In this document: one piece after another, positions 45,080 to 55,718 of the stretch
Numbering within the stretch: the stretch's first letter is position 1
Layout of the letters: each line of letters opens with the position of its first letter
Assembly (NCBI RefSeq): GCF_010731855.1
Contig: NZ_AP022620.1
Location: forward strand, 2,976,001 to 3,040,000
Direction of reading: 5' to 3'
Source: Mycolicibacterium anyangense
Lineage (GTDB): Bacteria > Actinomycetota > Actinomycetes > Mycobacteriales > Mycobacteriaceae
Length of the DNA stretch: 64,000 bases
Notes under the pieces: model-generated
Told to the model about the DNA's origin: nothing
Databases searched by the model: none
Seen by the model: only the letters and a program-made list of their open reading frames with translations
Program-made: the position numbers and the translations under genes

Positions 45080-46033
45080 CTACGGCGACAGACCTGCCAC
45101 CACCCGAGCGCCGTGCACCGGGCCACTGGCCACCCGAACGGTGCGACACACCCCCGCGCCGGCCAGTTCGGTCCCCACGTCGACGGCCGCCGCCGACGAC
45201 GCGCACAGGAACGCGCACGTCGGCCCGGAACCGGACACGATGCCCGCCAGGGCGCCCGCATCGGTACCGGCCCGCAAGGTACGGCGCAGGTCCGGATTCA
45301 AGCTCAGCGCGGCCGGTTGCAGATCGTTGCCCAGCAGCGGAGCCAGCTCACGGGGATCACCGGAGGCCAACGCCCCCAGCAGCGGCTCGGGGTCGTCCAA
45401 GCGCGGCGGCGCCCCGGTCTCGCGCAGCCGGTCGATCTCGTGGTAGACCGCAGCCGTCGACAGTCCGCCGACGCCGAACGCCAGCACCCAGTGGAAGGTG
45501 CTGCGGGCCAGCACGGTGGCCAGCTCCTCGCCGCGGCCGGTGCCCAGCGCGGTGCCACCGTGCAGGGCGAACGGCACGTCACTGCCCAGTTCGGCGGCCA
45601 GCGCGTGCAGGTCCCGGCGCGGTACGCCCAGCTCCCACAGCGTGTTCATGGCCACCAGGACCGCGGCGGCATCGGCGCTGCCGCCGGCCATCCCGCCGGC
45701 CACCGGGATCGACTTTTCGATGGTGATCTCGACATCCGGGGCGCGTCCGACGTGGTCGGCCATCAGCTCGGCGGCCTGCCAGGCGATATTGCGTTCGTCG
45801 GCGGGTAGCTCATCGGCGCCCTCGCCGACGGTCTGCAACGAGAGCACGTCGGCGTTGCGCACAGTGACCTCGTCGACCAGCGACACCGCATGGAAGACGG
45901 TGGTGAGCTCGTGGAAGCCGTCGTCGCGACGGTCACCGACGCCGAGGTAGAGGTTCACCTTGCCCGGTACCCGCACCGTCACCGACCCGGTCGGCACCCA
46001 TTCCGGAGCGATCGAGCCATTGGACCGAGACAC
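45080..46033 (-). CDS. ispE: 4-diphosphocytidyl-2-C-methyl-D-erythritol kinase
   Basis: The 317-residue GHMP kinase phosphorylates CDP-methylerythritol in the MEP isoprenoid pathway. Motifs: [20 protein letters not shown] near the N-terminus, ATP loop [17 protein letters not shown] (about 110-126) and C-terminal [14 protein letters not shown]. It is Rv1011 by synteny. In M. tuberculosis ispE follows rpfB and ksgA in one operon; here an opposite-strand kinase gene lies between rsmA and ispE, so ispE needs its own promoter or very long read-through. Confidence 0.95.
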   Translation of the reverse strand: MSRSNGSIAPEWVPTGSVTVRVPGKVNLYLGVGDRRDDGFHELTTVFHAVSLVDEVTVRNADVLSLQTVGEGADELPADERNIAWQAAELMADHVGRAPDVEITIEKSIPVAGGMAGGSADAAAVLVAMNTLWELGVPRRDLHALAAELGSDVPFALHGGTALGTGRGEELATVLARSTFHWVLAFGVGGLSTAAVYHEIDRLRETGAPPRLDDPEPLLGALASGDPRELAPLLGNDLQPAALSLNPDLRRTLRAGTDAGALAGIVSGSGPTCAFLCASSAAAVDVGTELAGAGVCRTVRVASGPVHGARVVAGLSP

Positions 46034-46100
46034 CGCACGAGACTATCGCGCCCAGCCCAATCGCCCGACGCCGAACAGAGCCGAATCTAGGGTCGATGGT

Positions 46101-46894
46101 GTGACGCACCCCGGACAGCGATTCGAGGGCTACGTCGTCGAGTCCGTGATCGGCCACGGCGGTCAGGCGGACGTGTACCGGGCCCGCCAGCACAACCGGA
46201 TCGTCGCCCTGAAGGTTCTCGACGAACTCCACCGCGACCCGGCGAGCACCGCCCGGCTGGCCCGCGAGTTCCGCATTGCCGCCAGCCTGCAGCACCCGCA
46301 CATCGTGCCGGTCTTCGATCACGGCCCGATCTGGATCACGATGCACTACGTCGACGGCGGCAGCGCCGCCGGGCTGCCGACCCTGCAGAGCAAGTTGCGG
46401 GCACTGGACCAGATCGCCGCGGCGCTCGACCACGCGCACCGCAACGGCATCGTCCACACCGACGTCAAGCCGACGAATATCCTTGTGCACCAAGATTTTT
46501 CACAAAGAGGAGCGATGCTCATCGACTTCGGCGTTGCACATGTGCTTGCCGAGGATGTCTGGCACCGGGCACCACAGGTGCTTGCCTCATTGCCCTACGC
46601 CGCACCCGAACTGTTGCAGGGACGGTTACCACAGGCCGCCACCGACGAGTACGCCCTGGCGTGCACGGCACTGGAGATCCTGACCGGATTCACCCCATTC
46701 GCCGGCGGCAACGCGATGGCGCTCGTCGATGAGCATCTGCACACCGCCCCACCGGAGATGTCCCGACGAGTGCCGTGGCTGTCCCGCTCGTTCGATCTGG
46801 TGCTGGCCCGGGCGATCGCCAAGGACCCGGACCGCCGTTACGAATCGTGCGCCGAGATGATGGACCACCTCGGTGACGCTGTGCGCCGCAGCGG

Positions 46895-46901
<7 letters not shown>
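46101..46901 (+). CDS. Soluble Ser/Thr protein kinase, catalytic domain only
   Basis: GTG 46101 follows a TAGGGT -10 element by 7 bases, so the mRNA is probably leaderless; the longer upstream frame is antisense to ispE. The 266-residue protein is a compact Hanks-type kinase: Gly-loop [11 protein letters not shown], Lys38 in VALKVL, catalytic Asp121 in HTDVKPTN, metal-binding Asp142 in IDFGVAH, and an APE-like PYAAPEL. There is no membrane helix or sensor domain, unlike most mycobacterial Pkn proteins. The activation segment is short. It sits between rsmA and ispE on the opposite strand, overlapping rsmA by 7 bp. Its substrates are unknown. Confidence 0.85.
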
Positions 46902-48951
<2,050 letters not shown>

Positions 48952-48952
48952 C

Positions 48953-48987
48953 TACAAAACAAACAGGGGCCCTAACAAGCAGCCCCT
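48953..48987 (-). terminator. Hairpin with U-tract in the rpfB leader
   Basis: On the minus strand AGGGGC (48987-48982) pairs with GCCCCT (48970-48965), followed by GTTTGTTTTG, ending about 23 bases before rpfB. It could end tatD transcription or act as the attenuator described for the M. tuberculosis rpfB leader. Confidence 0.65.
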
Positions 48988-49069
48988 TCGATCACAAGAC
49001 GGTAACGAATCGGGCGAGCAACGGGCAACTTGGTCACCGGTGTCTCAACAACCCCTTAGAGACCCGCAC

Positions 49070-49897
49070 CTAAAAGCCGTAGACACGCCGCGCGGTGGCG
49101 CAGGACTGCTCGGCGAGCAGCTCGGCGGGACGGTCGACGACGTCGGCCAGCGCACGCACCGTGTAAGGCAGGCAGTACGGCTCGTTGGGCGCCCCGCGGT
49201 AGGGGTGCGGGGTCAGAAACGGCGCGTCGGTCTCGACCAGCAGCTGATCCGGCGGGATCAGCGTCGCGGCCTCCCGCAACTCACGGGCGTTCTTGAAGCT
49301 GACCGTGCCGGACAGGCTGAGCACCCACCCGGCGTCGACGCAGGTGCGCGCCATCTGCGGCCCCGAGGAGAAGCAGTGGAAGATCACCGTCTCCGGGGCG
49401 CCCTCGGCACGCAGCACGTCGAGCACCTCGGCGTCGGCGTCCCGGTTGTGGATCATCAGCGGCTTGCCGGTCCGCTTGGCCAGGTCGATGTGCCAGGCGA
49501 ACGCCTCGCGCTGGACGGCGGGCTCGGCACAGCCGTCCAGCTTGCCCGGCCAGTAGAGGTCCATGCCGGTCTCACCGATCGCCACCACTCGTGGCAGGGC
49601 GGCCAGTTCCTCGAGTTCGGCCCGGGCGGCCTCGGTCAGCGCGCCGGCCCGGGTCGGGTGCAGCGCCACCGCGGCATAGACCCGCGGGTCCCAGGTGGCG
49701 GCCTGTGCCGCCCAGCGGGCGGCGTCGAGGTCGTCGGCGATCGTCACCACAGCCTCCACGCCGACGGCCTCGGCACGGTCCAGGACGGCGTGCACGTCCT
49801 GCGCGTCACGGGCGCCGCAGGCATCCAGGTGAGTGTGGGCGTCGATCAGGGGTGCCAACGGCTCTGGTAGCGGCGGTGCCGGACGCTTCGAACCCAC
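49070..49897 (-). CDS. tatD: TatD-family metal-dependent DNase
   Basis: The 275-residue TIM-barrel hydrolase has the metal motifs [10 protein letters not shown] (residues about 20-29), [31 protein letters not shown] and [16 protein letters not shown]. TatD enzymes are 3'-5' exonucleases acting on DNA or RNA fragments. It corresponds to Rv1008. A TATTGT -10 on the minus strand (49909-49904) is 6 bases from GTG 49897, suggesting a leaderless mRNA. It is divergent from metG across 26 bp. Confidence 0.93.
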   Translation of the reverse strand: MGSKRPAPPLPEPLAPLIDAHTHLDACGARDAQDVHAVLDRAEAVGVEAVVTIADDLDAARWAAQAATWDPRVYAAVALHPTRAGALTEAARAELEELAALPRVVAIGETGMDLYWPGKLDGCAEPAVQREAFAWHIDLAKRTGKPLMIHNRDADAEVLDVLRAEGAPETVIFHCFSSGPQMARTCVDAGWVLSLSGTVSFKNARELREAATLIPPDQLLVETDAPFLTPHPYRGAPNEPYCLPYTVRALADVVDRPAELLAEQSCATARRVYGF

Positions 49898-49923
49898 CGC
49901 AACACAATAAGGTGAATGTCGAG

Positions 49924-51477
49924 ATGAGCCAGCAGACCCCGTTCTACATCACCACGGCGATCGACTACCCCAACGGTGCGCCCCACATCGGGCATGCCTA
50001 CGAGAAGATCGCGACCGACGCCCTGGCGCGCTTCAAGCGCCTCGACGGGTTCGACGTCCGCTTCCTGACCGGGACCGACGTCCACGGCCTGAAGATGGCC
50101 GAGACAGCGGCCGCCCAGGGCATCCCGACCGCGGAGCTGGCCCGGCGCAACTCCGATGTGTTCCAGCAGATGCAGGAGCGGCTCAACATCTCGTTCGACC
50201 GGTTCATCCGGACCAGCGACGCCGACCACTACGAGGCCTCCAAGGCCATCTGGCAGCGGATGAACGACGCCGGCGACATCTACCTGGGCAGTTACCAGGG
50301 TTGGTACTCGGTGCGCGACGAACGCTTCTTCACCGAGGACGAGACCGAGGTGCGCGACGACGGACTGCGCTACGCCGTCGAGACCGGAACCCCGGTCACC
50401 TGGACCGAGGAGCAGACCTACTTCTTCAAGCTGTCGGCCTACGCCGAGCGGCTACTGGCCCACTACGACGCCAACCCCGATTTCATCGGGCCCGACGTCC
50501 GGCGCAACGAGGTGGTCAGCTTCGTCTCCGGCGGCCTGCGGGACCTGTCCATCTCGCGCACCACCTTCGACTGGGGCGTGCCGGTGCCCGAACATCCCGA
50601 ACACGTCATGTACGTGTGGGTCGACGCGTTGACCAACTACCTCACCGGCGTCGGCTTCCCCGACACCGACTCCCCCGCCTTCCGGCGCTACTGGCCAGCC
50701 GACGTGCACGTGATCGGCAAGGACATCGTCCGGTTCCACACGGTGTACTGGCCGGCATTCCTGATGTCGGCCGGCATCGAATTGCCCAAGCGGGTGTACG
50801 CCCACGGCTTCATCAACGTCAAAGGCGAGAAGATGAGCAAGTCGGTGGGCAACGTGATCGACCCGATCGCGCTGGCCGACGAGTTCGGCGTGGACCAGGT
50901 GCGCTACTTCTTCCTGCGCGAGATCCCGTTCGGCCAGGACGGCAGCTACAGCGAGGACGCCATCATCGGCCGGATCAACGCCGACCTGGCCAACGAATTC
51001 GGCAACCTGGCCCAGCGCTCGCTGTCGATGGTCAACAAGAACCTCGACGCGCAGGTGCCCACTCCCGGCGAGTTCAGCGCCGAGGACGCCGAGTTGCTGG
51101 CGATCGCCGACGGTCTGCTGGACAAGGTGCGGGCCGCCTTCGACGAGCAGGCCATGCACATCGCACTGGAGAGCATCTGGCTGATGCTCGGCGCCGCCAA
51201 CCGGTACTTCTCGGCGCAGGAACCGTGGGTGTTGCGCAAGTCGGAGTCAGCGGCCGACCAGGAGCGGTTCCGCACCGTGCTGTACGTGACGCTGGAAGTG
51301 GTGCGGATCGCCGCACTGCTGGTGCAGCCGGTGGTACCCGAGTCGGCGGCCACCCTGCTGGACCTGCTCGGCCAGCCCGAATCGCAGCGCGACTTCACCG
51401 CCGTGGGGGTGCGGATCGCACCGGGGACGGCATTGCCCGCCCCGGCCGGAGTGTTCCCCCGCTACCAAGCGGAGTGA
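49924..51477 (+). CDS. metG: Methionyl-tRNA synthetase
   Basis: The 517-residue class I synthetase charges tRNA-Met. ATG 49924 is chosen for its TAAGGTGA site; the frame is open far upstream inside the tatD antisense. Motifs: [19 protein letters not shown] with the HIGH-box, [26 protein letters not shown] and the KMSKSVGN loop (about 300). The zinc-knuckle insertion of the E. coli enzyme is absent, as in other mycobacterial MetS. It is Rv1007c by synteny. Confidence 0.96.
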   Translation: MSQQTPFYITTAIDYPNGAPHIGHAYEKIATDALARFKRLDGFDVRFLTGTDVHGLKMAETAAAQGIPTAELARRNSDVFQQMQERLNISFDRFIRTSDADHYEASKAIWQRMNDAGDIYLGSYQGWYSVRDERFFTEDETEVRDDGLRYAVETGTPVTWTEEQTYFFKLSAYAERLLAHYDANPDFIGPDVRRNEVVSFVSGGLRDLSISRTTFDWGVPVPEHPEHVMYVWVDALTNYLTGVGFPDTDSPAFRRYWPADVHVIGKDIVRFHTVYWPAFLMSAGIELPKRVYAHGFINVKGEKMSKSVGNVIDPIALADEFGVDQVRYFFLREIPFGQDGSYSEDAIIGRINADLANEFGNLAQRSLSMVNKNLDAQVPTPGEFSAEDAELLAIADGLLDKVRAAFDEQAMHIALESIWLMLGAANRYFSAQEPWVLRKSESAADQERFRTVLYVTLEVVRIAALLVQPVVPESAATLLDLLGQPESQRDFTAVGVRIAPGTALPAPAGVFPRYQAE

Positions 51478-51491
51478 TCTAGGTCACGTAG

Positions 51492-51518
51492 AGTCACAGT
51501 CAGGACCTTCACGGTGTC
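51492..51518 (+). promoter_or_regulatory. Possible ECF41-type promoter
   Basis: AGTCACA (51492-51498) and TGTC (51515-51518) are separated by 16 bp, close to the TGTCACA...CGTC consensus known for ECF41 sigma factors. It lies just upstream of the oxidoreductase-sigma factor pair. Confidence 0.45.
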
Positions 51519-51526
51519 TCGAGGGC

Positions 51527-52720
51527 ATGACTGAACACAACGCTCAACACGGTGCTCAACACACCACTCGCGTCGTCGTCATCGGCGGCGGCTACGCCGG
51601 CGTGATCGCAGCCAACCGGCTGCGGCAGCGCCCCGGCGTCCGAGTCACCCTGGTCAACCCGCGGGCGGAATTCGTCGAACGCATCCGCCTGCACCAGTTG
51701 GCGGCCGGATCCGACGACGCTGTCGTCGACTTCGCCGACATCCTCGCACCCGGTGTCGAACTGGTCGTCGATGCCGCCACCCGGATCGACACCCGCGCAC
51801 GCCACGTCGAGCTGTTCACCGGGGAGGCACTGCCCTACGACTACCTGATCTACGCCGTGGGCAGCGGATCGGGCGGACCGGCGGTGCCCGGAGCCGACGA
51901 ATTCGCTTATCCCATCGCCGATCTCGAAGAAGCCAAGCGCCTGGCCACCGCGCTCGGCGAACTGCCCCACGGCGCGCCGGTGGCCGTCGTCGGCGCCGGG
52001 CCCACCGGCATCGAGACCGCCGCCGAACTGGCCGAGCAGGGCCGCGCGGTGACCCTGGTGTGCGGGCCGGTGCTGGGGCCCTACCTGAGCACGCCAGGGC
52101 GCCGGTCGGTGGCCAAGCGGCTGCGCAGGCTGGGCGTGCAGATCATCGACGGGCCGGGAGCCAGGGTGGCGGCAGTCGAGCCGGACGCGGTGGTGCTGGC
52201 CGACGGCAGGCAGGTCCGCAGTCTGGTGACGATCTGGAGTGCCGGGTTCGGTGTGCCAGACCTGGCGGCCAGGTCTGGACTGCGAACCGACACGATCGGG
52301 CGGCTGCTCACCGACGAGACGCTGACCAGCATCGACGATCCGCGGGTGGCGGCCGCCGGCGATTGCGCCGCCCCGTCGGGCGAGCCGCTGCGGATGAGCT
52401 GCCAGGCCGCGCTGCCGCTGGGCGCCCAGGCTGCCGATACCGTGCTCGCCCGCATCGACGGGGAGCAGCCGGCCGCGATCAAGCAGGCCTTCACCGGCCA
52501 GTGCATCAGCCTGGGCCGCGCGGCGGGCACCATCCAGATCGCCCGCCCCGACGACACCGCGCTGCCGCTCTACATCGGCGGGCGGTTGGCCGCACGGATC
52601 AAGGAGGCTATCTGCACGGCCACCATCAGCGGGCTGCGCCGGGAAGCCCGCAAGCCCGGGTCGTACATCTGGATCAAGGCTGGCAAGCGGCCGGCGGCCC
52701 AGACGGTGCCGGCCCCGTGA
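51527..52720 (+). CDS. FAD-dependent NAD(P)H oxidoreductase (NDH-2-like)
   Basis: The 397-residue protein has two Rossmann motifs: FAD-binding VVVIGGGYAGVIAANRL (about 13-29) and NAD(P)-binding VAVVGAGPTGIETAAELAEQ (about 148-167), plus the second FAD motif AAGDCAAP near residue 283. This is the layout of type II NADH dehydrogenases and related disulfide-oxidoreductase-fold enzymes. No C-terminal membrane anchor is obvious. The stop overlaps the sigma factor GTG, so they are co-expressed; oxidoreductases are frequent neighbours of ECF41 sigma factors. Confidence 0.85.
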   Translation: MTEHNAQHGAQHTTRVVVIGGGYAGVIAANRLRQRPGVRVTLVNPRAEFVERIRLHQLAAGSDDAVVDFADILAPGVELVVDAATRIDTRARHVELFTGEALPYDYLIYAVGSGSGGPAVPGADEFAYPIADLEEAKRLATALGELPHGAPVAVVGAGPTGIETAAELAEQGRAVTLVCGPVLGPYLSTPGRRSVAKRLRRLGVQIIDGPGARVAAVEPDAVVLADGRQVRSLVTIWSAGFGVPDLAARSGLRTDTIGRLLTDETLTSIDDPRVAAAGDCAAPSGEPLRMSCQAALPLGAQAADTVLARIDGEQPAAIKQAFTGQCISLGRAAGTIQIARPDDTALPLYIGGRLAARIKEAICTATISGLRREARKPGSYIWIKAGKRPAAQTVPAP

Positions 52721-53610
52721 CGGCCGCCGACGAGCACGCCGAGCGGTTCACCGCGCTGCGGCCGCTGCTGTTCACCATCGCCTACGAGATCCTGGGTTCG
52801 GCCACCGAGGCCGACGACGTACTGCAGGACGGTTACCTGCGCTGGTCGGGTGTGGACCTGAACCAGGTGCGCGACACCAAGGCCTATCTGGCGCAGCTGG
52901 TGACCCGCCAGGCGCTGAACACCCTGCGCACCCAGGCCCGCCGGCGCGAGGACTATGTGGGGCCGTGGTTGCCGGAGCCGCTGCTGCTCGACGAGACGGA
53001 CGCCGCCAGCGATGTGGTGCTGGCCGAGTCGGTGTCGATGGCGATGCTGGTGGTACTGGAGACGCTGAGCCCCGATGAGCGCGCAGTGTTCGTGCTGCGC
53101 GAGGTGTTCGGGTTCAGTCACGACGAAATCGCCTCGGCGGTAGGCAAATCCACGGCCGCGGTGCGTCAGATGGCGCACCGCGCCCGCGAGCACGTGCAGT
53201 CACGGCGCAGGCGTTTCGAGCCGGTGGACCCCGGCAAGTCCGAACAGATCACCACCCAGTTCCTGGTGGCGGCGGCCACCGGTGACCTGCAGGGGCTGAT
53301 GGCGATGCTGGCCCCCGACGTGGTGTTCACCTCCGACAGCGACGGAAAGGTCAGTGCGGCACGGCGGCCGGTGCTGGGGGCCGAGAAGGTGGCCAGGCTG
53401 CTGATCGGTCTGATGAGCCGGGCCGGCGCGCAATACCGGGTGGAACTGGCGTCCTACAACAGCGCGCCGGCGGCGATCGTCTACCGCGACGACCGGCCGG
53501 ACAGTGTGTTCATGATCGAGGTGATCGACGGCAAGATCACCAACTTCTACGCGATGCGCAACCCGGAGAAGCTGGCGTCGGTGACGGTGCCCCGCGAGAT
53601 CAGCCGCTAG
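52717..53610 (+). CDS. ECF41-family sigma factor (SigJ-like)
   Basis: GTG 52717 overlaps the preceding stop. The 297-residue protein has sigma-2 (about 10-75) and sigma-4 (about 105-160, with FGFSHDEIASAVGKSTAAVRQ split around the turn) domains and a fused SnoaL-like C-terminal domain (about 175-290). The ECF41 hallmarks WLPEP (linker), a DSDGK variant of the DGGGK motif, and NPEKL near the end are present. In ECF41 proteins the C-terminal domain replaces an anti-sigma factor. M. tuberculosis SigJ is of this type, but the locus differs, so I do not assign the name. Confidence 0.88.
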   Translation: MTAADEHAERFTALRPLLFTIAYEILGSATEADDVLQDGYLRWSGVDLNQVRDTKAYLAQLVTRQALNTLRTQARRREDYVGPWLPEPLLLDETDAASDVVLAESVSMAMLVVLETLSPDERAVFVLREVFGFSHDEIASAVGKSTAAVRQMAHRAREHVQSRRRRFEPVDPGKSEQITTQFLVAAATGDLQGLMAMLAPDVVFTSDSDGKVSAARRPVLGAEKVARLLIGLMSRAGAQYRVELASYNSAPAAIVYRDDRPDSVFMIEVIDGKITNFYAMRNPEKLASVTVPREISR

Positions 53611-53652
53611 CGCGACTTTGCGTCTGCTCGGCCCAGCCGTCAGGCTTAGCCG

Positions 53653-54933
53653 ATGCGCATCGAGCGGCTCGGCGACATCGGCACCGCGCCCGACGTGCTG
53701 CGGATGCTCGCCGACGCCACCGCCCGGCGCGGCCTGCCCGGCCCGGCGGCGCTGACCGGTGACTGGTTCGGCGCGGCGGCAGTGATCGCCCCGAGCGTAC
53801 CGATCCGAGCCGTCGCCACCGACGACGTCTTCGCCGTGACCCCGGGTCACCGCACCGACGCCGTCGGCGGCGGCTGGATCGGGTACCTGTCGTATCCCGA
53901 CGCAGCCGCCGACGGCAGCCCCGCCCGGATCCCCGAGGCCGCCGGCGGCTGGACCGACTGCGTGCTGCGGCTGGACCACGACGGTGACTGGTGGCACGAA
54001 AGCCTCAGCGGCGCAACGGTTGCATCCTGGGTGCACGACGCCCTTACCCGGCCGGCTCCGCCCAGAACTTGCGAGATCGACTGGGCCACGCCTGATTTCG
54101 CCGCCCACCAGGACGGGGTGCGGCAGTGCCTGGATGCCATCGCCGCCGGCGAGGTGTACCAGGCCTGCGTGTGCACCCAGTTCACCGGCACCGCGACCGG
54201 TTCGCCACTGGAGTTCTTCGCCGAGGCGGTCAGCCGCACCACACCGGCCCGCGCGGCCTACGTCTCCGGCGACTGGGGCGCGGTGGCCTCGTTGTCACCG
54301 GAGCTGTTCCTGCTCCGTCGCGGCAGTCGGGTGGTGTCCAGCCCGATCAAGGGAACGCTGCCGTTGCACGCCGACCCGGCCGCGCTGCGGGCGTCGGCCA
54401 AGGACGTCGCCGAGAACATCATGATCGTCGATCTGGTGCGCAACGACCTCGGCCGGGTGGCCGAGGTCGGCTCCGTCGGTGTGCCCGAACTGCTGGCCGT
54501 GCATCCGGCCCCCGGGGTGTGGCACCTGGTGTCCACGGTGCGCGCCGCCGTACCCGCCGACCTGCCCACCGCCGAGGTGCTGGCCGCGACATTCCCGCCG
54601 GCCTCGGTCACCGGAACGCCGAAAACTAGGGCCCGTCAACTACTTTCGCGCTGGGAGCCGCACCGCCGCGGCGTGTACTGCGGCACCGTGGGGATGGCCT
54701 CCCCGATCGCAGGCACCGAGTTGAACGTGGCGATCCGGACGGTCGAATTCGACTCCGCCGGCGGCGCCGTACTGGGCGTGGGCGGGGGGATCACCGCCGA
54801 CTCCGACCCGCTGGCGGAATGGCAGGAGTGCCTGCACAAGGCCGCCCCGGTGATCTACGGTTCGCGTGAGCGCAGCACCGCGTCGTACAGTTCGCGCCGC
54901 GACGGCGCACCCGGGTGGGCGTCGATCACCTGA
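53653..54933 (+). CDS. pabB: Aminodeoxychorismate synthase component I
   Basis: The 426-residue chorismate-binding enzyme makes 4-amino-4-deoxychorismate for folate. C-terminal motifs include IAAGEVYQACVCTQF, SLSPELFLLRRG, SSPIKGTLPLHADP, ENIMIVDLVRNDLGRV, PASVTGTPKTRA and YCGTVGMASPIAGTELNVAIRT (in blocks). The N-terminal region is shortened compared with anthranilate synthase. It is Rv1005c by synteny. The stop lies 79 bp inside the antisense of rsmI, so the C-terminal 25 residues are encoded over the rsmI end. Confidence 0.9.
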   Translation: MRIERLGDIGTAPDVLRMLADATARRGLPGPAALTGDWFGAAAVIAPSVPIRAVATDDVFAVTPGHRTDAVGGGWIGYLSYPDAAADGSPARIPEAAGGWTDCVLRLDHDGDWWHESLSGATVASWVHDALTRPAPPRTCEIDWATPDFAAHQDGVRQCLDAIAAGEVYQACVCTQFTGTATGSPLEFFAEAVSRTTPARAAYVSGDWGAVASLSPELFLLRRGSRVVSSPIKGTLPLHADPAALRASAKDVAENIMIVDLVRNDLGRVAEVGSVGVPELLAVHPAPGVWHLVSTVRAAVPADLPTAEVLAATFPPASVTGTPKTRARQLLSRWEPHRRGVYCGTVGMASPIAGTELNVAIRTVEFDSAGGAVLGVGGGITADSDPLAEWQECLHKAAPVIYGSRERSTASYSSRRDGAPGWASIT

Positions 54934-55694
54934 GCGCAGGCGTCCTTGACCCGCATCCCGTCCTCGACCAGAGCGGTGACCGCGGCGACCAGCGTCGCCA
55001 CATCAGCCACCGGCCGGGCGCCGTCGAGCACCACGGTGATCTCGCCCAGCACCTTGTCATCAGCCCAGTCGGCGAGTTCGGCCAGCGACCCGCGCAGCAC
55101 CTCTTCATGCGTCTTGGTCAGTTCGCGGCACACCACCACGCGACGCTGCCCGCCCAACTCGTCGACCGCGTCGCGCAGCGTCTCGGCCAGCCTGCGCGGG
55201 GACTCGAAGAACACCGTGGTGCGCTGTTCGGTGGCCAGCCCGGCCAGCCAGGCCCGGCGCGCGGACTGTTTGCGCGGCGCGAAACCTTCGAAGCAGAAGC
55301 GATCGGACGGCAGGCCGGACACGGCCAGCGCGGTGGTGACCGCCGACGGTCCGGGCAGGCAGGTCACCGCCAGCCCCGCCTCGACAGCAGCGGTCACCAT
55401 CCGGTACCCCGGATCGTTGATCAGCGGCATCCCGGCGTCGCTGACCACCAGCACGGTGGCACCGGCCTTGATCTCGTCGATCAGCCCCGGCACCCGGGTC
55501 GCCTCGTTCTGGTCGAACAGGCTGACCACCCGGCCGCCGATCGTCACACCGAGGGACTGGGCCAGTGTGCGGGCCCGCCGGGTGTCCTCGGCGGCGACGA
55601 TGTCGGCGCTGGCCAGTGCGTCGACCAGCCGTTTCGAGGCGTCCGACGGCTGGCCCAACGGCGTGGCACCAAGCAGCAGTCGACCGGTCGTCAC
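54855..55694 (-). CDS. rsmI: 16S rRNA 2'-O-methyltransferase RsmI
   Basis: I choose GTG 55694: a TAGGCT -10 on the minus strand (55706-55701) is 6 bases upstream; the GTG at 55700 abuts the element. The 279-residue tetrapyrrole-methylase-fold enzyme begins TTGRLLLGATPLGQPSDAS and has EDTRRARTLAQSLG, VVSDAGMPLINDPGYRMV and PSAVTTALAVSGLPSDRFCF, the last near residue 110. It methylates C1402 of 16S rRNA. It shares a bidirectional promoter with pmt and overlaps pabB at its 3' end. Confidence 0.92.
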   Translation of the reverse strand: MTTGRLLLGATPLGQPSDASKRLVDALASADIVAAEDTRRARTLAQSLGVTIGGRVVSLFDQNEATRVPGLIDEIKAGATVLVVSDAGMPLINDPGYRMVTAAVEAGLAVTCLPGPSAVTTALAVSGLPSDRFCFEGFAPRKQSARRAWLAGLATEQRTTVFFESPRRLAETLRDAVDELGGQRRVVVCRELTKTHEEVLRGSLAELADWADDKVLGEITVVLDGARPVADVATLVAAVTALVEDGMRVKDACAQVIDAHPGAPSRRELYDAVLRSREP

Positions 55695-55700
55695 GCCCAC

Positions 55701-55710
55701 AGCCTACGAT
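55701..55710. promoter_or_regulatory. Bidirectional -10 element for rsmI and pmt
   Basis: AGCCTACGAT contains TAGGCT on the minus strand (for rsmI) and TACGAT on the plus strand (for pmt); the two share the central TA at 55705-55706. Each is 6-8 bases from its start codon. Confidence 0.65.
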
Positions 55711-55718
55711 CGACACCG

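Noticed and set aside
45960..46100. N-terminal extension of the kinase to 45960
   Set aside because: The extension is antisense to ispE, has no kinase homology, and the -10 element sits just before GTG 46101.
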